A DNA stretch of 64,000 bases. It comes from Desulfotignum sp. GTDB taxonomy: Bacteria > Desulfobacterota > Desulfobacteria > Desulfobacterales > Desulfobacteraceae. Location of the stretch: assembly GCA_011390335.1 (NCBI GenBank), contig JAABSO010000023.1:1-64000 (forward strand). Direction: 5' to 3'. Position 1 is the first letter of the stretch. Every line of letters starts with the position of its first letter. The position numbers were made by a program, and so were the translations under genes. Under the pieces are notes generated by a model that did not search any database, was not told the origin of the DNA, and saw nothing but the letters and a program-made list of their open reading frames with translations. Below, piece after piece: positions 7,480-16,753 of this stretch.

Positions 7480-8991
7480 ATGACCATACGTACAAACGGC
7501 ATCCTGATGCACATAAGCAGTCTTCCCGGCAGGTACGGTATCGGTGATCTGGGACCCGCAGCCTATGGGTTTGCCGATTTTCTGTCTGCAACAGGCCAGC
7601 AGATATGGCAGGTGCTGCCGCTGAATTCTGTTGATTTCCAAAGCGGTTCACCTTACAGCAGTCCGTCAGCCTTTGCAGGCAACCCGTTGCTGATAAGCCC
7701 GCATTTTCTCATCCGTGCCGGCCTGCTGTCTGAGGATGAAACCCTGCCCCGGCAGCCGTTTTCCGATAACCGCGTTGACTATCCAGCTGTTGCAGAACAT
7801 AAGCACACCCTTTTTCAACTGGCTTTTGAACGGCTGGGGCAACAGAGAAAAACCCTTGTTGGGTTTGATCATTTCTGCTCCCGACAAACAGCCTGGCTTA
7901 AAGATTATGCCATATACATGGCCCTCAAAGAACATTTTAACCAGGCAGGCTGGCAGCAATGGCCCCAACCGTTGCGGGACCGGCACCCGGATGCCCTGGC
8001 CGAAATACAGGACAAGCTTGCCAGACAGATCAGATTTCATAAATTTGTACAGTTTTTGTTTTTCCGTCAGTGGCAGGCACTCAAAAAATACTGTAATGCC
8101 CGCAATATCCGTCTGTATGGAGATCTTCCCATTTATATGCCTTTTGACAGTGCAGATGTCTGGAGCTGTCCGCAGCAATACAAACTGGATGAAAACAAAT
8201 CACCGACAAAAGTGTCAGGGGTCCCCCCGGATTACTTCAGTGACACAGGTCAGCTCTGGGGTCACCCGGTGTACGACTGGCAATACCTGCAGAAAAACGA
8301 TTACGCGTGGTGGCTCAAACGGTTTGCACACAACTTTGAGATGTTTGATGTGGTGCGCATCGATCATTTCAGGGGGCTGGTTGCATACTGGGAAGTTGCA
8401 GCTTCGGCAAAGACAGCTGTTGACGGGGAATGGGTACAGGTACCGGGTGATGATTTTTTCACCAGCTTGACCATGCGGTTCGGACGGCTGCCGGTTATCG
8501 CCGAAGATCTGGGCACGATCACGCCTGATGTCCATGAATGCATGCGCAGATTTCAGTTGCCCGGCATGCGGGTGCTGCAGTTCGCCTTTGGCGACGATTT
8601 TCCCCACAGTTCATATTTGCCCCATCATCATATCCGGGACTGTATAGTTTACACCGGCACCCATGACAACAACACCATCCGCGGCTGGTTTGAACAGGAA
8701 CTTACCGACCATGCAAAGACCCGTTTGCAGCACTACCTGGGCAGCCATATCTCCAAGGAAAAAATACACTGGCAAATGATCCGCCTGGCCATGATGTCCG
8801 TAGCTGATACAGTGATCATTCCCCTCCAGGACATTCTCGGTCTGGGCCCTGATGCCCGCATGAATCAGCCGGGCAGTACACAGGACAACTGGCAGTGGCG
8901 GCTGCCAAAGAAAAAATTGACAAAACAGCATGCCGGATGGCTCAAAAATGTTACAGCTGCCTATGGCAGGTGCAGGGTGTCACCAGACTGA
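7480..8991 (+). CDS. malQ: 4-alpha-glucanotransferase (amylomaltase)
   Basis: A GH77 amylomaltase of 503 residues, the usual length of the short bacterial form. It transfers alpha-1,4-glucan segments between maltodextrins and releases glucose. Family motifs are clear: GDLPIYM near 213, VRIDHFRG near 292 (catalytic Asp), IAEDLG near 340 (acid/base Glu) and GTHDNNT near 392. AAAGG lies eight bases before the ATG. The gene is 21 bases downstream of the ROK kinase, forming a glucose-salvage pair for the glycogen and trehalose enzymes elsewhere in the window. It converges with the DASS transporter gene, leaving only 18 bases between stops. Confidence 0.95.
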   Translation: MTIRTNGILMHISSLPGRYGIGDLGPAAYGFADFLSATGQQIWQVLPLNSVDFQSGSPYSSPSAFAGNPLLISPHFLIRAGLLSEDETLPRQPFSDNRVDYPAVAEHKHTLFQLAFERLGQQRKTLVGFDHFCSRQTAWLKDYAIYMALKEHFNQAGWQQWPQPLRDRHPDALAEIQDKLARQIRFHKFVQFLFFRQWQALKKYCNARNIRLYGDLPIYMPFDSADVWSCPQQYKLDENKSPTKVSGVPPDYFSDTGQLWGHPVYDWQYLQKNDYAWWLKRFAHNFEMFDVVRIDHFRGLVAYWEVAASAKTAVDGEWVQVPGDDFFTSLTMRFGRLPVIAEDLGTITPDVHECMRRFQLPGMRVLQFAFGDDFPHSSYLPHHHIRDCIVYTGTHDNNTIRGWFEQELTDHAKTRLQHYLGSHISKEKIHWQMIRLAMMSVADTVIIPLQDILGLGPDARMNQPGSTQDNWQWRLPKKKLTKQHAGWLKNVTAAYGRCRVSPD

Positions 8992-9009
8992 CTACGACAG
9001 CGGCCACGT

Positions 9010-10479
9010 TCACCAAAGCACATTGAACACATGCCCGAGGAGCAGGTACATCATGCCGGTGATGATAAAGACCATCAGGATGTTGAATATAAATCCGGCA
9101 CGCGCCATCTGCGGTATGCTGATCAGTCCGCTGCCATAGACAATGGCATTCGGCGGCGTGGCGACCGGAAGCATGAATGCACAGCTGGCGCCCACAGTGG
9201 CTGGAATCACAAGCAGCAAGGGGTCCCGACCCATGGCAACCGCCACTGAGGCAAGAATAGGCAAAAAGGCAGCGCCTGTGGCTGTGTTGCTGGTTATTTC
9301 CGTCAGAAAAATAACAACCAGAACTGAGGACATGACCAGGGCGATGACCGGCAGCCAGTCAAGCCCGCCAAGTGACGTCCCAATCCATTTTGCCAAACCG
9401 GTATTGGTAATTCCAGCCGCCAAACTCAACCCGCCTCCAAACAATATCAACACTTTCCAGGGCAATTTTTTGGTATCTTCCCAACTCAGAACAAACTCCC
9501 CTTTTTTAAAGTTCACAGGCAGTAAAAACATCAGGACCGCAGCAAAAATTGCGATACCGGTGTCCGAAATATTTGGAATACAGGTTTCAAGTAAAGGCCT
9601 GGTCACCCAGAGAATTGCCGTCATACCAAAAACGATGGCCACCATGACTTCCGCCCTGCTCATGCTGCCGGCTTTTTCAAGTTCCATTCTGATCATATCT
9701 GCTCCACCTGGAATTTCTTTTGTCTTCACTGGGAAAACGACCTTGGTCAGAACCAGAAATACAACAGGTAATGATACGGCAACTATTGGAATACCGACCA
9801 TCATCCACTGGGCAAAACCGATTTCGACATTGTAGTTATCTAACATATACGCTGCCATCAGGGCATTTGGCGGAGTGCCGATGAGCGTGCCGATCCCTCC
9901 GATATTACAGGCATAAGCCAGGCACAATAATATTGTCAGAGAAAAATTATCCTGTAAATCCCCTGTTTTTATTGCCGTATCGCTTTCAACCAATGATATT
10001 ATGGATAGCGCTATCGGCAGCATCATCATGGCCGTAGCCGTATTGCTCACCCACATACTCAGAAATGCTGCCGCGACCATGAAGCCGATGATAATCGAAG
10101 TCGGATGGACACCCACAAAATTGACCACATTGAGCGCAATGCGCCGGTGCAGGTTTGTCCGTTCCATGGCAAGGGCGATAATAAATCCTCCCATAAAAAG
10201 ATAAATCAACGGATTGGCAAAGGGACGAGTCGCCTCCGCTACCGATCCAACCTCCAGTATCGGAAATAAAATAATGGGAAGTAATGCGGTCACGGGAATA
10301 GGAATTGCCTCCGTTACCCACCAGATAGCCATAAACACCACAACCCCGGCCACCGCCCATGCTTCAGACGCAAGTCCGTCAGGCGCGGGGAGCAGTAAAA
10401 TTATCAAAAAAACAACCGGTCCCAGAAACAGACCCGCGCGTTGCCTCATGCCGTATCCATCACCCGATTGTTCCGACAT
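9010..10479 (-). CDS. DASS (SLC13) family sodium:carboxylate or sulfate symporter
   Basis: A polytopic membrane protein of 489 residues with about a dozen hydrophobic segments. It carries the DASS signatures GGFIIALAMERT in the first half, IGGIGTLIGTPPNALMAAY mid-protein, and the C-terminal PVATPPNAIVYGSG motif. The family moves dicarboxylates, citrate or sulfate with sodium; for a sulfate reducer either substrate is plausible. I chose the ATG at 10479 because GGGAG lies eight bases upstream; an in-frame ATG at 10500 has no such site. It is followed, convergently, by malQ. Upstream is the decayed YhaV toxin region. Confidence 0.9.
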   Translation of the reverse strand: MSEQSGDGYGMRQRAGLFLGPVVFLIILLLPAPDGLASEAWAVAGVVVFMAIWWVTEAIPIPVTALLPIILFPILEVGSVAEATRPFANPLIYLFMGGFIIALAMERTNLHRRIALNVVNFVGVHPTSIIIGFMVAAAFLSMWVSNTATAMMMLPIALSIISLVESDTAIKTGDLQDNFSLTILLCLAYACNIGGIGTLIGTPPNALMAAYMLDNYNVEIGFAQWMMVGIPIVAVSLPVVFLVLTKVVFPVKTKEIPGGADMIRMELEKAGSMSRAEVMVAIVFGMTAILWVTRPLLETCIPNISDTGIAIFAAVLMFLLPVNFKKGEFVLSWEDTKKLPWKVLILFGGGLSLAAGITNTGLAKWIGTSLGGLDWLPVIALVMSSVLVVIFLTEITSNTATGAAFLPILASVAVAMGRDPLLLVIPATVGASCAFMLPVATPPNAIVYGSGLISIPQMARAGFIFNILMVFIITGMMYLLLGHVFNVLW

Positions 10480-10577
10480 CAATATTCTCCCGGAAACCAC
10501 CCGGCGGGGTTGATGACTTTTTCATTTATCACTTTTTTTCGCATCCTTGGCCTGCTTCATTCTCAAACGTGAGAGAA

Positions 10578-11044
10578 CTAATTTCTTGATTTCCATTCAG
10601 CTTTAGCGGCAGCAAGCAGTGCAGACCAATTGTCAGGCGGATGCCCTCCCTGATGAACGCATCTTCTGAAAAACGGTGTATAGATCTGTTTTGCTGCCTG
10701 ATGCCCGCAACGTATGTGCATCATTGACCCAGGCATAAATGATGATTTTTGACTGGGAGTCAAACCGAAAAAAACAGGCGGAACCTGCGCCCGATTTTGG
10801 CACGACGCCAATGTCGATACGCCGGCCCCATCCTGTCCCCCTGACGATATCTCTGTTGATTCGGATTGGCGGGAATCGTTTCAAAAATCGATTCCGAAAG
10901 GGCGTTGAACAGTTTGACATTTGCGTTTGTTTCAAACCCTTCCGGATCGTTTGTCCTTCCCCGTGAGACGGCATTTTCCAATCTCTGTAATTGTGTGATC
11001 AGGCATTCATGAAAAAGCAGTTGCCATCCATACCGTTGAATCAT
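10578..11044 (-). pseudogene. yhaV: frameshifted YhaV-type toxin (mRNA interferase) pseudogene
   Basis: Three reading frames together rebuild a YhaV-family toxin (RelE-like endoribonuclease normally paired with antitoxin PrlF). Frame one, from ATG at 11044, gives GWQLLFHECLITQLQRLE and the AYRHWRRAKIGRRFRLFF core. A seventh T in a T run near 10771-10777 breaks the frame. Frame two continues RFDSQSKIIIYAWVNDAHTL to FQKM. A second shift near 10645, in a G-rich GGGAGGG stretch, precedes HPPDNWSALLAAAKAEWK and the stop at 10578. No PrlF-like gene lies upstream; the sequence there belongs to an EEP nuclease remnant on the other strand. Two separate frameshifts make a dead gene most likely. Confidence 0.75.
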
Positions 11045-11063
11045 AATGCAACGTCGCCAATAA

Positions 11064-11675
11064 TCTCTTTGTCCAGATTCTGGGATTGGCCTGTGGCCGC
11101 CGCTCGAACAGCCGCAAATTGCTTTTCTGGCCGAAGAGGATGTCCCTTCCATGCACACCCTGATACGGTTGCCCTGTGGTGATGCCGTGCAAATGCACGT
11201 GCTTCATCCGGCACCGCCCAGTCCCACGGAAAATGAAGCGTCTGCCGAGCGGGATGCCGAACCGATTGTTGTTGCACGCAGACTTGAAAAAACCAATCAG
11301 CCGGTCATTGTGACTGGAGACCTCAATGATGTTGCCTGGTCCGCCACTTCCCGGCTGTTCCGAAAAATCAGCGGCCTGCTGCTGGATCCGCGGATAGGCC
11401 GGGGCATGTTCAACACGTTTCATGCCAGATTCCCTTTTTCCCGGTGGCCCCTGGACCATATTTTTCACAGCCGCCATTTCACGGTTGTCAAGATTCAGCG
11501 GCTGCCTTTCTTTGATTCCGACCATTTTGCCCTGGCAACCACCCTGTGTTTTACACCGGATAAAAACACCAACCGGACAGGGCTGAAACCGGATGCTGAC
11601 GACCAGTCCCGGGCGCAATCCATTCTCCAGAAAAAAGACACACACCCCAAAGAGGTGCCAGCCCCGAAAAACTAA
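11064..11675 (+). pseudogene. N-terminally truncated EEP (endonuclease/exonuclease/phosphatase) family gene
   Basis: The open frame from 11064 encodes the C-terminal half of an EEP-superfamily phosphodiesterase: EEDVPSMHTLIRL, LHPAPP, then VTGDLNDVAWS (catalytic Asp/Asn pair), PLDHIFHS and the terminal DSDHFAL His motif. The N-terminal half, with the first metal-binding Asn and Glu, is missing. An adjacent frame just upstream contains a short possible match, SPIISLSRFWDWP, suggesting a frameshift near 11090 as well. The upstream sequence is occupied by the opposite-strand yhaV remnant. An ATG at 11151 could still start a 174-residue protein, but it would lack half of the active site. Confidence 0.7.
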
Positions 11676-11760
11676 ATGTGGTTGAAAAGGGCATCAGAAA
11701 AAAAAATCTTTTCCACGGTTGGCGGTCACCGCCACATTTTCTACCTTGGCAGCATACCGG

Positions 11761-13617
11761 TCACACCGGATCTGGCGAAATTTCGACAAGGGACGGTCTG
11801 CTGCCATCCACTTTGTCAGCAGACCTGCTCTTTTGACGTTGAGGAGCAAAATACAGCAACGTCCAGCCGGCCTCTGTTTTGAAAGGCTGCTCGTCTGCAT
11901 ACAACTCCAGACGACCTGCCGGAGAGATGCTGCCAAGCAATATCCAGTCTTCACCTATATCACCAAGACGATTCTTTAATCTGTCAAGATCAAACCCTTT
12001 GCTCAAACGGGTAGTCTGTATCGTCCAGCCATCGTTGAGACGCTGGTGCAGGGTATAATAGTCAGTAGGCGGCTTGAAGGCAAAATAGCCGCGCTGCTGA
12101 ACAGCAAGGCGCTTTTGTTCCTGCTTCGCCTCCTGCTGCGGCCCCAGTTGAAAAGTGCGGTGATGTCCAAAATCATGCCCCTGGGCTTTACAAACCAGAG
12201 CATTATAATAATGGTTATCGGTAGCGCAGAAAAGAAAACTCAAATGCTCATCTTCGAGTTTGTGCTCAGCATGCTCTGAGAGTATTTCTCCGTAATAAAC
12301 ATTGATACCATCCATGCGGATCGGTTTCAGGCGCTGGTACGATCCGTCCGCCACGACGACGTCGACGTTGAGCTTCTTCAATGCCTGCGCCAGGGCCCGT
12401 GTCCACGGGGAGGCACCGACAATCAGCAATCCATTTTCCTCTCCGGCCGCCAGATTCATTCTTTGCGCCAACGGCCCCAAAGTGAGCCCATGCGCCAACA
12501 CAGTAACGACAATAACAAGAAAAACAATTGGCAGCAGTATTTCAGCATCCTGATATCCGGCGGCCAGAAGTTCCGGGCCAAAAATGCCTGCCGTGGCGGC
12601 GGCAACAATACCGCGCGGAGCTATCCACGACATCATAATTTTATCCCGGCCCCGCATGGGTGCGCCCAGAGTTGCAATACCTATAGCCAAAGGGCGGACT
12701 AAAAACAAAACGGCTAAAACAAAAGCACCCACCTGCCAATGCAGTAATTGGAACTGGCTGACTTTAAGTTGCGCGGGAATGATAATAAACAAAACTGACA
12801 CGAGAACAATAGTGAGATTTTCCTTAAATTGTTGCAGGGGCCCAAGCTCAACCAGCTTCATATTACCAATGACGAGCCCCATCACTGTGACGGTCAGCAG
12901 GCCTGCCTCGTGCTGGATCTGGTTGCTGACCCAGTATGCCGCCAGAACCAGCACCATAAGTATGGGGGCTTTGAGGTGTGGGGGGACTGAACCGCGCCTG
13001 TACAAACTGCCGATGAGCCATCCGCCAAGCCCGCCAATCAGCCCTGCCGCACCTGCGGCACCACCAAGTCCTGTCAACGCCTCCTTCCAGCCGCTTCCAG
13101 CAAGCGTAAAATATTGAAAAGTAAGAACCGCCAGAATGACTCCCACCGGATCATTGACAATCCCTTCCCACTTTAGAAGTGAAGCGGATTCTTTGTTAAG
13201 CCGGGCCTGCCGTAATAACGGCATAATCACTGTCGGACCGGTCACTACCAGAATAGCACCCAGGACCCAGGCAACCGGCCAGCTCAATCCGGCAATAAAA
13301 TGCGCCGCCATTGTACCAAGAAGCCATGAAAAAGGCGGCCCAAGGACTGTGAGACGGCCAATTCCATGCCCAATCCGCCGGAACTCACTCATCTTGAGAT
13401 CCATGCCACCCTCAAACAGAATAATTGCAACGCCCAAACCGATCAACTCCGACAATTCCGTTTGAGAGAGGCTTGGATCAATTAGGCCGGTGACCGGCCC
13501 CAGCAAAATTCCCGCAGCGATCAGAAGAATGATGGCAGGTCGACTTATCCGCCAGGCAAACCACTGACAGAAGAGCCCGGTGGAAACAATGATCAGAAGC
13601 TGCGTTGCAATATGCAT
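11761..13617 (-). CDS. CPA1-family Na+/H+ antiporter with C-terminal TrkA-N domain
   Basis: A 618-residue cation:proton antiporter. Residues about 1-390 form a dozen or more transmembrane segments, with the family GGMDLKMSEFRRIG turn and the ND motif (GIVNDPVGVILAV) near 150 that carries the ion-binding Asp. Residues about 395-520 resemble a TrkA-N nucleotide-binding domain (GLLIVGASPWTRALAQAL), so transport may respond to NAD(H) or another nucleotide. It exchanges Na+ or K+ for H+ across the inner membrane and fits the salt-stress theme of this stretch. The next gene upstream encodes an SLC12-like permease; the 87-base gap holds a vestige described separately. Confidence 0.88.
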   Translation of the reverse strand: MHIATQLLIIVSTGLFCQWFAWRISRPAIILLIAAGILLGPVTGLIDPSLSQTELSELIGLGVAIILFEGGMDLKMSEFRRIGHGIGRLTVLGPPFSWLLGTMAAHFIAGLSWPVAWVLGAILVVTGPTVIMPLLRQARLNKESASLLKWEGIVNDPVGVILAVLTFQYFTLAGSGWKEALTGLGGAAGAAGLIGGLGGWLIGSLYRRGSVPPHLKAPILMVLVLAAYWVSNQIQHEAGLLTVTVMGLVIGNMKLVELGPLQQFKENLTIVLVSVLFIIIPAQLKVSQFQLLHWQVGAFVLAVLFLVRPLAIGIATLGAPMRGRDKIMMSWIAPRGIVAAATAGIFGPELLAAGYQDAEILLPIVFLVIVVTVLAHGLTLGPLAQRMNLAAGEENGLLIVGASPWTRALAQALKKLNVDVVVADGSYQRLKPIRMDGINVYYGEILSEHAEHKLEDEHLSFLFCATDNHYYNALVCKAQGHDFGHHRTFQLGPQQEAKQEQKRLAVQQRGYFAFKPPTDYYTLHQRLNDGWTIQTTRLSKGFDLDRLKNRLGDIGEDWILLGSISPAGRLELYADEQPFKTEAGWTLLYFAPQRQKSRSADKVDGSRPSLVEISPDPV

Positions 13618-13654
13618 AAAAGCGGTTATCCCTTACTCATGAAAAGAGTGCTTA

Positions 13655-13704
13655 CCGGCTTCAGCGCCTGGCAATAATTGCCAAGTCCCCAGACAAACAG
13701 TCAT
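13655..13704. repeat. vestige of a collapsed DUF4112-PMP3 gene pair
   Basis: Bases 13679-13702 are an exact 24-base copy of 16309-16332, which lies inside the DUF4112 gene (coding for LFVWGLG). Fused directly to it, the minus-strand sequence ATTATTGCCAGGCGCTGAAG matches the end of the PMP3 gene (15995-16014) with one mismatch and includes its stop codon. The order matches that of the intact genes. This looks like the two ends of a deletion of an earlier copy of the DUF4112-PMP3 pair upstream of the antiporter. Confidence 0.65.
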
Positions 13705-15951
13705 CTAAGCCAGTGCATTTTCCCATCCAGAATCCATGACAAAAAGACAATTGCTTTGCGCCAATTGAATCCGCTTGTGCATTTCCCTGAAATTTACCTC
13801 ATTGGACATGCTGAAAATGGTTATCACGGTATCGCCCGAATCCACTTGGAGTTCTTTTTCCGAACTCGCCAGCCTGAATTCGACGTTCGGGACCCTTGCC
13901 AGTTCCACCACTGCCTCCATAAATTCCAACGCTTGTTGATCTTCCCCTGCCTTTGACAGAAAAGCGGTGAAAACCATGCCTGTCTTCCAGTTTCGTTTCA
14001 GTTTGTAAGCCAATAGAAAGGCCAGATCCGCTTTTCCCAGGTCTACACCAATCCGCCAACCGTCATCCGGACGATCGATGATAAAATGAACGACTCCACC
14101 AGCTGAGTGAGCAAACTTTTCACCTGAAAAAAGCACGGCGCCCAGCTTGTTTTTACGGGCATCCTGAATAATTCGATGGATTTTTTCTTCTCGCTGGCCG
14201 CTCTCAGGAAAAGTAAGAAAAATCATGCTGGAACGGAAAAAAGCGCCGCCAAGGGCTTCAAGTCCGGCTGCGAGATTGTCAGGAAATGTTGCGGCGTCAA
14301 CTACCGTCCAGGTGGAAAAAATCTGATCCTCTTCAAATTTTTTTGTCTGCTCAGGAAGGTTTTTTGTCATTTCATGATAATTTCGACCCCCGGTCAGGCC
14401 GAGCAGGCGCACAAAGCCATTGGGTCGAGCGATGTCCCGCAGCAGAGGGAAGACGTTTACAATGTCTCGTGAGTCTTCAACAGGCACAAGGAGATTTGCC
14501 TTCCATGTTTTCTCGCGGGGACCGGCCAGGCTTGCGACTTTTCCGGCGGCCCATTCTGCCAAGGCGGTGAACAGCCCGCTGCGCACATCGCCAAAAGGCG
14601 CTTTGATACGCTTGTGAACCAGATATGTATGCAAAGCGATCACCACCGCAATAGCAATGCCTCCAAAGGCCACATTAACGATAAACATGGCAAAAAGACA
14701 TCCCGCTGTCCCTATTATTGGCACAAATCGGGGGATACGCAAAAGAGGCCGGAAACTCACCAGTTTGAGACTTTGCTCGATGAGCACCACAACGTTGATC
14801 GTGGCATAGGTGATCAAAAAGAACATGGTGATAAGGGGCGCAATGGCATTGAGGTTTCTCAACATGAGCGCAGCAAGCACAATTGTGCCGGTCAAGAGCA
14901 ATGCGTTACGGGGCTCTCCCTTGGCTGTACGAACAGTAAACCAGTCACTGGCGGGCAGAAGCTTGTGTTCGGCCAGGGCCTGCAGGATGCGCGGAGATCC
15001 CACCAGCGAGGAAAGGGCCGAGGAAAAAGTGGCCCCCAGCAGCCCCGCCAGAACGGCAGGTCCCCAAACGGCACGATCAATCATCACATTGTAATTGTTG
15101 AGCAGTTCTTCTGTGGGCACCGATAGTGCCAACCATACCGCCAGCAGGATATACACGACGAAACATATGCCAATGGCTGCCAGCGTTCCGACAGGAATAC
15201 TTTTGCGGGGATTATCCAAGTCCCCGGACATGTTGGCGCCCGCCATGATACCGGTCGCGGCAGGGAAAAAGACAGCAAACACCACCCAGAAGTCAACACC
15301 CTGGAACGATGTCTCCCGAGAGCCGGGGAAGGCGCCCCACCATTGCACATCCTGACCCCACGATACGGTAAAAACCGAAGCACCAACGGAAATCAACGAA
15401 ACGATTATCGTTACCAGGATTACATACTGGATCTTAAAAGCCAAACCCGTGCTGATGAAGGCTATGGTGAACAATACAGCGAAAGTTCCAAGATCGACCA
15501 GCACGGGCGAATGATCAGGAAAAATCCAAAGCCAGCCGGCCCGAAAACCAAAAATATACATGGAAACGGCCAAAGCCTGTGCAAGATAGAGGGGAATGCC
15601 GACACTGCCACCCACTTCCAGGCCCAAAGATTGTGAGATGACCGAAAATGCGCCCCCTGTACCTATTCTGATGTTGGTGGTGATACTGGACAATGACAGG
15701 CCCGTGCAGAAAGTGATGGCAAATGCGAGAGAAATAATGAGCAATGCACCGATAAGTCCGGCGTTGCCAACCACCCAGCCAACCCGCAGATACATGATCA
15801 CGCCTAAAATGGTCAAAAGCGTCGGTGTGAAGACCCCGCTGAACGTTCCAAAAAGTTTTCTGGAAGGCTTCCGGGTGATCTTTTCCTCGACTTCCTTTTG
15901 CACTGCCTGCTCGGCGCTCGCAGGCCTATCCAGTTTAGAATCTTCGGTCAT
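13705..15951 (-). CDS. SLC12-like amino acid/cation-chloride cotransporter family permease
   Basis: A 748-residue membrane protein of the APC superfamily. Twelve transmembrane segments fill residues about 35-440, beginning with the FSGVFTPTLLTILGVIMYLR motif region that resembles eukaryotic and bacterial SLC12 (Na-K-Cl) proteins. A soluble C-terminal half follows (about 460-748), including an ILE/DSG-rich regulatory-type domain like that of SLC12 transporters. The substrate is unproven: K+/Cl- cotransport or an amino acid. It belongs to a run of ion and osmotic-stress genes (CPA1 antiporter downstream, PMP3 and DUF4112 upstream). No clear ribosome binding site precedes the ATG at 15951. Confidence 0.85.
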   Translation of the reverse strand: MTEDSKLDRPASAEQAVQKEVEEKITRKPSRKLFGTFSGVFTPTLLTILGVIMYLRVGWVVGNAGLIGALLIISLAFAITFCTGLSLSSITTNIRIGTGGAFSVISQSLGLEVGGSVGIPLYLAQALAVSMYIFGFRAGWLWIFPDHSPVLVDLGTFAVLFTIAFISTGLAFKIQYVILVTIIVSLISVGASVFTVSWGQDVQWWGAFPGSRETSFQGVDFWVVFAVFFPAATGIMAGANMSGDLDNPRKSIPVGTLAAIGICFVVYILLAVWLALSVPTEELLNNYNVMIDRAVWGPAVLAGLLGATFSSALSSLVGSPRILQALAEHKLLPASDWFTVRTAKGEPRNALLLTGTIVLAALMLRNLNAIAPLITMFFLITYATINVVVLIEQSLKLVSFRPLLRIPRFVPIIGTAGCLFAMFIVNVAFGGIAIAVVIALHTYLVHKRIKAPFGDVRSGLFTALAEWAAGKVASLAGPREKTWKANLLVPVEDSRDIVNVFPLLRDIARPNGFVRLLGLTGGRNYHEMTKNLPEQTKKFEEDQIFSTWTVVDAATFPDNLAAGLEALGGAFFRSSMIFLTFPESGQREEKIHRIIQDARKNKLGAVLFSGEKFAHSAGGVVHFIIDRPDDGWRIGVDLGKADLAFLLAYKLKRNWKTGMVFTAFLSKAGEDQQALEFMEAVVELARVPNVEFRLASSEKELQVDSGDTVITIFSMSNEVNFREMHKRIQLAQSNCLFVMDSGWENALA

Positions 15952-15996
15952 ATCAATTTTTTGTTTTTGCAGCCTCCGTTGGCAAGCATGCTGCCT

Positions 15997-16155
15997 TCAG
16001 CGCTTGGCAATAATCCAGACGGCATGTACGATGCCGGGGATATACCCCAAAAGTGTCAAAAGGATGTTCAACCAGAATGCTCCCCCGATCCCCACCTGAA
16101 GAAAAACGCCAAGAGGCGGTAAAAGTATTGCAACCAAAATCCGAACCAGATCCAT
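15997..16155 (-). CDS. PMP3/YqaE family small membrane protein
   Basis: A 52-residue protein made of two hydrophobic segments. ATG at 16155 follows AGGAG. The sequence has the typical PMP3 features: ILLPPLGVFLQVG, then a turn FWLNILLTLLGYIPGIVHA and a basic end. In yeast and plants PMP3/RCI2 proteins affect membrane potential under salt and cold stress; bacterial YqaE is stress-induced. It lies between DUF4112 and the SLC12-like permease on the same strand. A slightly longer overlapping ORF in another frame (15953-16210) is a shadow. A degraded copy of its 3' end lies at 13661-13680. Confidence 0.88.
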   Translation of the reverse strand: MDLVRILVAILLPPLGVFLQVGIGGAFWLNILLTLLGYIPGIVHAVWIIAKR

Positions 16156-16222
16156 ATTCTTTCTCCTTATATTCCATTCTGCTGAGGTTTCCAGAAGGAC
16201 ATCTATTCAAAAAATCAGATAA

Positions 16223-16699
16223 TCAAACACCAGCGGCCGCATTCAGCAACGCACGGACCAGAACAAATCCAATCATACCGACTGAAATCACCAATCCTAC
16301 CAGCACCGTGCCAAGTCCCCAGACAAACAGTCGACTGGCAACAACGGTTTCCCGGGGATTGGCAAGATAGCTGTCAAGCAGGTAAACGTTGCGCTGATTT
16401 GCTTTCCAGACAAAATCAAAAAGGTCTCCAAGCACAGGCACCATGCCTGCGAGTGCATCAAGGGCAACATTGAAGGCCATTTTCAGAAGCAGAACCTTTG
16501 GTGCACCCAAGCGGGCCGCTTCTGAAATGACCACACTGGAAATGAGGGCCCCGATCGTATCGCCAAACCCGGGAATGAGGCCAATCAATCCGTCAAAACC
16601 AAAACGCGCATTGAAACCTGGAACCTTGATTGAACTGTCAAGATACCAGGCCAATCGCTCCAGTTTCTTCCTGGATTTTTCCTTATCGGTTTTTTGCAT
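16223..16699 (-). CDS. DUF4112 domain-containing membrane protein
   Basis: A 158-residue protein with the DUF4112 pattern: an N-terminal basic stretch, then FGFDGLIGLIPGFGDTIGAL, a hydrophobic segment, and VPVLGDLFDFVWKANQRN, followed by a C-terminal membrane hairpin (about 122-158). The function of the family is unknown. It sits next to PMP3 and the SLC12-like permease, and the same pair once existed upstream of the antiporter gene, judging by the vestige there. The ribosome binding site is weak. Confidence 0.85.
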   Translation of the reverse strand: MQKTDKEKSRKKLERLAWYLDSSIKVPGFNARFGFDGLIGLIPGFGDTIGALISSVVISEAARLGAPKVLLLKMAFNVALDALAGMVPVLGDLFDFVWKANQRNVYLLDSYLANPRETVVASRLFVWGLGTVLVGLVISVGMIGFVLVRALLNAAAGV

Positions 16700-16753
16700 T
16701 CAATAATTATCCGCTTATGCTTAAAATCCGCAAGGCGTTTTAATGAAGTAACG

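Noticed and set aside
10739..10966. 75-codon plus-strand ORF as the missing EEP nuclease N-terminus
   Set aside because: It shows no EEP motifs and is antisense to the YhaV remnant, which explains this DNA better.
10578..11044. Programmed frameshifting in yhaV
   Set aside because: Two unrelated shifts, the second not a simple slippery site, and no antitoxin; gene decay or sequencing error is simpler.
15953..16210. 85-codon minus-strand ORF
   Set aside because: It overlaps the PMP3 gene in another frame. The PMP3 frame has the family pattern and a good ribosome binding site.
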